64,000 nt of DNA from Capitulum mitella (taxonomy: Eukaryota; Arthropoda; Thecostraca; Pollicipedomorpha; Pollicipedidae). The notes under the pieces are model-generated. The model searched no databases. It was not told where the DNA came from and was given only the letters and a program-made list of their open reading frames with translations. Of this stretch, positions 57,701 to 64,000 are shown in pieces. Positions within the stretch are counted from its first letter, which is position 1. Each line of letters starts with the position of its first letter. The DNA is taken from the NCBI GenBank assembly GCA_030062745.1, contig CP099840.1:32057006-32121005 (forward strand). The letters run 5' to 3'. A program made the translations under genes and the position numbers.

Positions 57701-60700
57701 ACACGGCCGGGAGATGCTGGCCGTCGGGTGCAGCTGACGATCGTCTGTGTGGGCTTTTGGTAACGGTAACGCCCGATGGGGCTCCTTGCAGAGGCGTCTA
57801 GTAGGTGTCATGTCTCAAGAGCAAAAAAGGCGAGGAGTTTTGTTACGAGCGAGGCCAATACGTCCGCCAACTCCACGGGATCAAACAGGAAATAATGTTA
57901 GGAAGCCCGCGTAAATGCAAAAATATCACTCCTGGTATAGTTCTATACACAGGAAAACTTGATTTCGCGGTCCCTCACGACAGCCGGCGTGAGGTGTTGC
58001 TACACGCATGGTCCTGGCAGTCGAGAGCGTCGCTAAATAACCCAATAACCATCCAACCGACAGGACAGTTCGAAAGCCGAGTCATTGCGAATGCAATTCA
58101 TAAAATTAAAAAGAAAACAATGGTAAGCTCTCCTGCAGTGAATCTTCTGATTATGTGCATGGTGGCTGCAAAGTTATTATTATTCTTGTAGAAAGCAGTA
58201 TGACTGGGCCGGGCCGGGCCAGCCGCTTAGTTTTTTTCTGGTTGTTGAAGCATGACGTGACATATGTCATATAAATGTATGTCATGACATGACATGACAT
58301 ACATTTTGACCAGAGGACGACTTACTTCTTTAAAAGTTTTGGCTTTCCACCCCAGATCCGATACTAAGAAGTTTGTGGTCCATTTAACTGTACGGAGAAT
58401 GATGTTTTTGCCTTTTGATGTTTTTTCTTCGGCATTTTGGCACTGATCAGTAATGACAGTAATTAACTCGTGCTCGTGTGTTCGTGGCATTTAACACTGC
58501 ATTTCCTCGAGTGGAAAACGCGGAAATGATTGCTAAATATTGTTTTGCATTGGGAAATGTATTAACCCGCGCACGACCGTCGGTCCGTCCCGAACACCGG
58601 CGACTGGGGGGGGGGCAGTTGACTGCCCCCCTCTAACTCACGAACGGTTGGTCGCACGGTAAAAATAAGCATACCGTTGGAAAGCCTGTGACGAGTAGAG
58701 CTCGAAACTGGTCTCATTTTTAGTTTTAGATAATATGTAAGCCAATTTACGCCCTATATATGTTTTCTCATAGCAGACTGCATGAGACCGAGAAATGGCC
58801 TGAATCTCAAGGGCTGTGACTAATAACGCATAGGTAAAGGCACCAGCGCACAAGTAAATGTCCGCGGATGCCGATACACGTCTAATTTCCTCAGATTTGT
58901 TCAGTATATACGCCGAAACGTTGAGTTAAAGACACCGTAATTCTTCCGTGAGCCGTCAGTGTGCGCCGCCGCAGTATGCTGTACCAAATTGACGGGAACT
59001 AATTTTAGCGTTCCGTTATTTTTGCGAAAAAAACAGTCTATGTCAATTTTATTGATCTTTGTGGTTCTTGTGATGGTTTCTCATGCTTAAATTTGGGAAA
59101 AATTGATCAGTTGCCAATGTACAAAATTGGCGGAGCTTTATTCGCGAGAGCCTGTTTATTTCCCAAATATGCTACTTTTTCAAACTTTTTGAGGTTCCTG
59201 GTATTAATTACGTCTGTGCAAGCTGGTTCTGCCATTTTCTACCCATTGTGAGTAATTGATGGTCGATTTTGACGGTGGTACATTTTGGCCCACTACAGTC
59301 ATTCGTGACCTGACCTCAGGTCAATGGCTGGAAGTCACTGATACTTTGCCCAATGACGGTAACTAGATGTCTGCTTCACTCCACACTAAAAATGTTATGG
59401 AATATTCCGTCAATTTCCGAAAAAAGGGCGATATGTCTTAAAAATGGGCTTGACCTTAGGTCAATGACCCGGAAAATTCCGAAAAATCTGAGATAGGGGA
59501 TTTGTTGCATCTATCACGATGACTAATCCCTGAAAGTATTATTGAGATATCTTGTTTTGTGAAAAAGTTAGAGGGCACTAAACTTTTTTTGACATAGGTC
59601 TGTTTGACCTAACCTAGGTCAGGCACCTGACATGACCTGGGGTCAAAATTTTGACACGAGACGTAGAATTGATGGAGTAAAAGGTACACAAAGTTTCGTG
59701 ACTCTGTGTTTGTTGGTTCTCTCGCAATCCCAGAAAAACCTCAGGGGGGGGCAGTCAACTGCCCCCCCAGTCGGGGACGGGTTAAAGTAAAATCAGTATG
59801 CCAAACATCATTTAAGAATATGCTTCCAAAGGTTAAGAGAAATGCATTAGGCCTTGCTCGTCAAGCGCGTCATTAAGCGTCTTGCTGCATAACAGTGGCT
59901 TGAATGCAAGGAGCTTACATTTGCGAATATTTGCTAAAAGGCATACATATTCCGTGAAAACATGCATATCGTTTTTTGGCTCTTTATCACATAGGAGCAT
60001 TTTCATCAGAGAAGATACGGGAAATTAAGTGCCATTCTTCCTGTTATCGTTAAAGATCAGCACGTTGCATTTCAGTATAAATGTCTCATGCGTTTCATTT
60101 TTATAAAACCACACGTAAACGTGAAGTCGTGACTTGTGCGCCCGGGAAGTCCCCTTATTCAGCAGTAAGATTCCTTGTCAGTCGCATCATGAACGAGATC
60201 TGTTCCGTTGCGGTTTGCATCATTGCTTCCCCTTTTTGCATTTTGCTATACAAAAAGTATCGATCTACCTGACTATTTTGCATTCAAGGCATTGCAAGTT
60301 TGAACGTCAAGCGCACCCGTGTTTTTTTCGCTGCCATTTCTAAACTGTCAAGAAACACGTGTAGAAAAATAGATCGGAGAGTGAAATCATTTCTCCCGAA
60401 ATAGTTACGTTGAAGTTAGAATTTGTAAGCTGACACAATACATATACAGCGACGTTATGTTCAATGAATTGGCTAATTATCTTCCGCTGAAAATTTCATG
60501 ATTTGACGCCCATTTGTGGGGAAGTCATGAGCCTCCATAAATCACTATGGCCGAACAACTTACTGTGATTTTTCTGCTGGTTAAAGGAAGGCCCAGTAAG
60601 ACGTCTCGTGGGCGGAGGACGAGTGAGACCTACTTCGCTGTCACTCGTATCAATACTTTCCCTTTATGCATTTAACAGTACAAATCCCCTGAAACGAGCA

Positions 60701-63643
60701 CGTGATGTCTCATCTTGCACTTGCATGATGCTGTGTGATTGGGCGTTCAGTTTCCTTCGAAGCGATACCCATTTCGAGTCTTTCTGACCCTTGGTTGCAG
60801 GGTTACCCTCAAAATCTTGTCTGAACCGGAACCATTTTGGAAAGAAAAACTGTGCAGTCTTCCGCCGCTGATCTCAGGTATTGAGCATTGCGTGCGTCGT
60901 TTAGCGCATTCGATCGTGAATTTAGCCATCAACTGCAGCAGGTAAGTGATTTTTTGTCTTCCAGAACTCCGCGTTGGGACGTGCAGACGTTAACGAAAAC
61001 ATAGATTGTAACCAAACCACAGTAAAATGCGACCATATTTTGGGTTGATATAGGGGGACAAAAGAACGGGCTGCACGTCGATGCACTTTATTCCTAAAAC
61101 CCTTTAGCTTCAGTGCCGATATCAAAGTGAAATCAATAAGAAGTGCGAGAATGAATGCATGCACCTCTTCCAGTTCCACAGTTTAGGCGGCGTGGCGCCC
61201 AACCTGTGGACCGGAGGTATTCGGCTGCCGGTGCCAACAAAAAACGGCACACAGAACCACATTGGCTCCTTTTTTGAGTCGCTGCGATCTCTGGATCGTC
61301 AGCACCATATCCTTGCAGTCTTTGAAAACGCCCAGAAAGGGCTTTTTGACATTGTCGTCGCTTGCGCATGGCCCGTGCCGCTCACATTGGAATGTGCTGC
61401 ACACCACGCGATTACCTGTTCAAGTTATCGTTCCAACTGGATACGTTTCGAGCCGATGCGAGCCGTGGTTGCCTAGAAAACTTGCCGGGACCGAGGGAAA
61501 ATCTTTTTTTGCTGTTGATAAGTCTCATTTTGCGCGTTGTTCTTTTGGGTGAAAAATTCCCGTAGAAGCGCGCAATACGCACGAACGTTGGGCTGCAGTA
61601 CGACGAAAATCGGTGTGCGGCACGTGCCAATCCGTCCAGACGTTTGGGCTGTGGACTGGAAAAGAGGTCTGACGACTGGTGCGTGGAAGTGAAAACATTT
61701 GTCCCGGAATAGTCGTGGTAGAAGAGGAAGTTTACAAGCTGACGCATCGCAAATGTCACAGCATAACATTCAAGGCAATGAGCTTTCTTCAAGTGAAAAT
61801 TACATTGTTTTGTGCCTGTAGTTGCGAAGTTATTAGCCTCCAGAAAATGTCACCGCCGGCCGGGTCTGGCCGCTCAGTTGGATTTTCGTCTGCTAGTTGA
61901 AGTTGGACACTCGGCCTTCGGCCTCGCGCGTAATGAGGGGGAGAAAAAACTACCTGCGCTAGACGTCAGAACGTCAAACCTTTATTGTACACAAGTTTCA
62001 TATGAGGAGCACTAACCGGACATATCGGCAAACATACGCATAACACGGATTACAGATAGGGTTGTGGCAATAATAAGACTGGTGCCTTGCGAGAATATTC
62101 AGCTGGTGTTTAAGGCGAATTTTTTTAAGTGCGCAGTGCGCTGTTTCTGTAATCGAAGTGCTTTACTGGCATTTGTACGCCACAAGTTGGACAGAATTTA
62201 AGTCTAGAAGTTCATCAGACTAGGCATGCTTAAGAAATCTGAAGTTCAACTGTTGTTGCGTATCTGTTAAAACTAACTGCTCTCGATAGCCTTCTAATCG
62301 TGATGATTTGAGAAGAATCGGCAGGTGAATTGTCCCAGCGGTTGATCGCCCTTGCACAGCATTCACTTTGCATTAACTCCAAACGGATGTGTAATAACTG
62401 CGTATTTTGAATAGATATAAAAGTATATTGAATTTCGAGATATGCAATTAACAGTTGCACATCAGTGTAACAACTGAATGGATATGGAAGACGTCTTCTT
62501 TTATACTGGTGGTATTTTGGGGCTTTGGCATGCAGCGCCATCTAGTTTCCGGAGTTTTGCTTGAACGCCCCATGGTATGTTTGCATCATGCCTTAGTGGT
62601 TCGTTTAAGGTGGGCAGGTGTTACTTGCTCGAGCGTGCAGTGATTTTTCAACGTGTTCGACTGTCCAGGAGCTGTGTGCCCCGGGTGTTGGCTTTTTTAC
62701 AAGGCCTCAGCTGTTGGTGGCGATGTGCAGGGCGAGGCAGGCTCCATTTGTGTTTGTTTCTAATGCAGCGGTATGCTGTGTTGACTGGACAGTCGCTGTC
62801 TCAGTGGTCCCCGTGCCGGACCGGGCGCGGCGTCCTGTCGCTGCGTACGCCGCGCAGGGTGAGCGCACCGGTGACTGCCCTTTCGCCAGTGAACCCACCG
62901 CCGCTCTCCGTGCCGGCCAGGTGTGCGGCAAGCGGTTCCGCGCCTTCAGCCACCGCGTCGAGCACATGCTGATCCACGTGAACGAGCTGCCGTGGTCGTG
63001 CCGGCTGTGTCCGAAGACGTTCCGCACCAAGTCGGCACGGACTGCGCACCAGCGCGTCCACGCGCCGCCCGAGACCGGCCTCAGCTGCTCCGTCTGCCAG
63101 CGACAACTGGCAGACGCCGCCTCGCTCCGACAGCATGCGCGCACGCACGCCGAACGCAAGCCGTTCGTGTGCGGTGCGTGCGGCCACCAGTTCGCGCGGC
63201 GCAAGGACCACGCAGTGCACGTGCGCCAGCACACGGGCGAGCGGCCGCACACCTGTCCCGAGTGTTCGCAGACGTTCGTGGCGCGCTCGCGGCTGAACCG
63301 GCACCTGCTGTTGCACCGCGACAAGCAGTTCCGCTGCGGCTGCGGCCGCGCCTTCCGGCGCCGCTATGAGCTGCGGCGGCACGCGCCGGCCTGTGGGCAG
63401 CCGCCGCCGCCGCCCGCGCCCCCGCCGCCGCCTCCGCCCCCGCCGCCGCCGCCCCTGCCCCCGCCGCAGCAGCAGCAGCAGCTGCCAGTCCCCTACCTGT
63501 CGGCCGTGGTGCTGCCGGAGTCGGCGTCGACGCTCTACTACCAGGTGGTGGCGCCGCTACCGGCGTCACAGGAGAGCCCGGAGCGGGCGGCCTCTGCCGA
63601 CCGGGTGTCGCAGCCGTCCGCCCAGCTCGTGCCGCCTCAGTGA
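53034..63643 (+). CDS. ZAD-like C2H2 zinc-finger protein, 5 exons, 438 aa
   Basis: A probable nuclear DNA-binding transcription factor. Exons: 53034-53156, 54479-54607, 55341-55448, 57284-57517, 62921-63643. Each is a whole number of codons with GT-AG sites, so all introns are phase 0. Exon 1 (41 codons from ATG, GTAAGT donor) is short and inferred from its signals. Residues 49-52 (CVLC) and 104-107 (CPSC), followed by a helix, resemble the paired CxxC of ZAD dimerisation domains. Exon 4 adds a poly-Pro run from a CCG repeat. The first finger is split by intron 4: FECK at the end of exon 4, VCGKRF at the start of exon 5. Five regular C2H2 fingers follow, with one HTGERPH linker, then a sixth irregular CGC...HxxxC finger. 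The tail has a long Pro run, five Gln and no known domain. Target unknown. An extra exon in intron 4 (5.4 kb) cannot be excluded. Confidence 0.85.
54752..54793. repeat. inverted repeat at the end of the CpG-free tract
   Basis: 15-base arms (54,752-54,766 and 54,779-54,793), 14 of 15 pairing, around a 12-base CpG-containing loop. It sits in intron 2 of the zinc-finger gene. Confidence 0.75.
55185..55320 (+). repeat. 22-bp tandem array before zinc-finger exon 3
   Basis: Six units of exactly 22 bp, each ending in CTGAC (TTGAC in one unit; at 55,206, 55,228, 55,250, 55,272, 55,294 and 55,316). The last CTGAC lies about 20 bases before the AG of the exon 3 acceptor (55,339-55,340), at the usual branch-point distance. 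Confidence 0.92.
57905..58235 (+). repeat. repeat family H, copy 1
   Basis: Shares order and words with 61,680-61,910 and more weakly with 60,375-60,600: a segment readable as NI-x-PGIV, and a G/C-rich GGCCGGG...GGCCGCT(T/C)AGTT segment followed by CTG(G/C)T-GTTGAAG. The 128-aa ORF here (57,805-58,191) is not preserved in the other copies, so it is not called as a gene. Confidence 0.5.
58245..58304. repeat. palindromic ACATG/TGACAT repeat
   Basis: 58,275-58,304 is a near-perfect palindrome (12-base arms ATGTATGTCATG and its complement around a 6-base centre). It is preceded by a related CATGACGTGACATATGTCAT stretch. Confidence 0.8.
58562..59785 (+). mobile_element. piggyBac-like non-autonomous element B
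   Basis: Flanked by TTAA (58,562-58,565 and 59,782-59,785) with ends CCCGCGCACG... and ...GGGGACGGG. It is about 1.2 kb and fuller than element A; its right half matches A in inverted orientation along some 500 bases. Near each end sits a G-run/C-run palindrome around CAGTTGACTG or CAGTCAACTG. Many AGGTCA/TGACCT words lie in the right half. No transposase. It lies in the last intron of the zinc-finger gene. Confidence 0.8.
60375..60600 (+). repeat. repeat family H, copy 2
   Basis: GTGAAATCATTTCTCCCGAAATAG through TTTGTAAGCTGACAC matches the left part of copy 3. TTTCTGCTGGTTAAAGGAAG matches its right end. It is strongly diverged and noncoding. Confidence 0.45.
61680..61910 (+). repeat. repeat family H, copy 3
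   Basis: See copy 1 at 57,905. Contains GTTGCGAAGTTATTAG, then CCGGCCGGGTCTGGCCGCTCAG and CTGCTAGTTGAAG in the same order as copy 1. Confidence 0.5.
61920..62915. other. intron 4 of the zinc-finger gene, 3' part
   Basis: The frame of exon 5 stays open upstream to 62,618, giving a longer ORF, but the acceptor TGCCGGCCAG at 62,911-62,920 and the split finger place the exon start at 62,921. Nothing else identified. Confidence 0.5.
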
Positions 63644-64000
63644 TTCAGCAGCCGCGATGTCATCTTATGTATATGTCGTGACGTCATGACGAACTGAAGT
63701 GTCTCTGTTCGAGGCCTCAAGCCGTTTTCAGATTACGTATCGGACTGAGACTTTCCTTGTGCTTCGATAGCCCTTCGGTGCCTTTCTCCGTACGACGCGC
63801 GCTGGTGGCCCTGTGAGAGACATGCTCATTGGTGCGGGTGGGAGGGGGCATATGTTTTACCCCTCTGTTTCCCGATCTGTGTCCTGCTGGCAACGAAAAT
63901 CTGTGGGCTGGTGGTGCGCAGAGTAATCCTACAATCTGCTTAATCTCAGTGACCTGGGTGAAATTCATCGAGGTCAAGAGAGATCAGACACGGGATATAA
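63644..64000 (+). other. 3' UTR/flank of the zinc-finger gene
   Basis: No AATAAA is visible before the window ends, so the transcript end may lie outside. Confidence 0.35.

Noticed and set aside
57805-58191. 128-aa ORF in the zinc-finger intron
   Set aside because: Begins at a non-ATG-supported position and overlaps a repeat family whose other copies do not keep the frame.
62618-62920. 5' extension of the zinc-finger exon as coding
   Set aside because: The acceptor at 62,920 and the split FECK/VCGKRF finger show that the upstream part is intron.

Overview
This is animal nuclear DNA: genes are split by many introns, the intergenic sequence is rich in minisatellites and decayed transposons, and nothing looks bacterial. 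The best guess is an arthropod. The Sec63 homologue is arthropod-like, there is a ZAD-like C2H2 zinc-finger gene, and there are integrin-alpha pieces resembling the laminin-binding (PS1-like) class. Very GC-rich, CpG-rich exons next to AGGTCA-rich marine-invertebrate-type repeats would suit a crustacean such as a barnacle, but this is only a guess.

Layout, all main genes on the + strand. (1) 0-18 kb holds no convincing intact gene. It contains a broken Crypton-type tyrosine recombinase (about 2.63-3.72 kb), dispersed repeats and a few weak ORFs. (2) 18.9-26.3 kb: the 3' part of an unusual gene encoding an astacin-like domain that keeps the three zinc histidines but has lost the catalytic Glu and the Met-turn, followed by an EGF module, a CUB-like region, one transmembrane helix and a Ser/Glu-rich cytoplasmic tail with an RVSF (PP1-docking type) motif. 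Two exons join in phase; 5' exons are not identified. (3) 27-28.5 kb: two minisatellites. (4) 30,216-43,092: a complete SEC63 gene. I could assemble 12 exons, every junction in phase, giving 758 aa. (5) 44-53 kb: a patchwork of duplicated blocks with two partial integrin-alpha copies, a gypsy RNase H scrap and a small piggyBac-like (TTAA) element. (6) 53,034-63,643: a five-exon gene for a ZAD-like plus six-finger C2H2 protein (438 aa), all introns phase 0, with a second piggyBac-like element in its last intron.

The signals I would look at first are the membrane-anchored pseudo-astacin; two sharply bounded, almost CpG-free tracts (about 2.4 and 2.0 kb) that start at the 5' ends of SEC63 and the zinc-finger gene and look like footprints of 5' gene-body methylation; and a 22-nt tandem array that places six regularly spaced branch-point-like motifs against a 3' splice site.

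All gene models come from reading splice sites and frames by eye. No alignment or database search was run.
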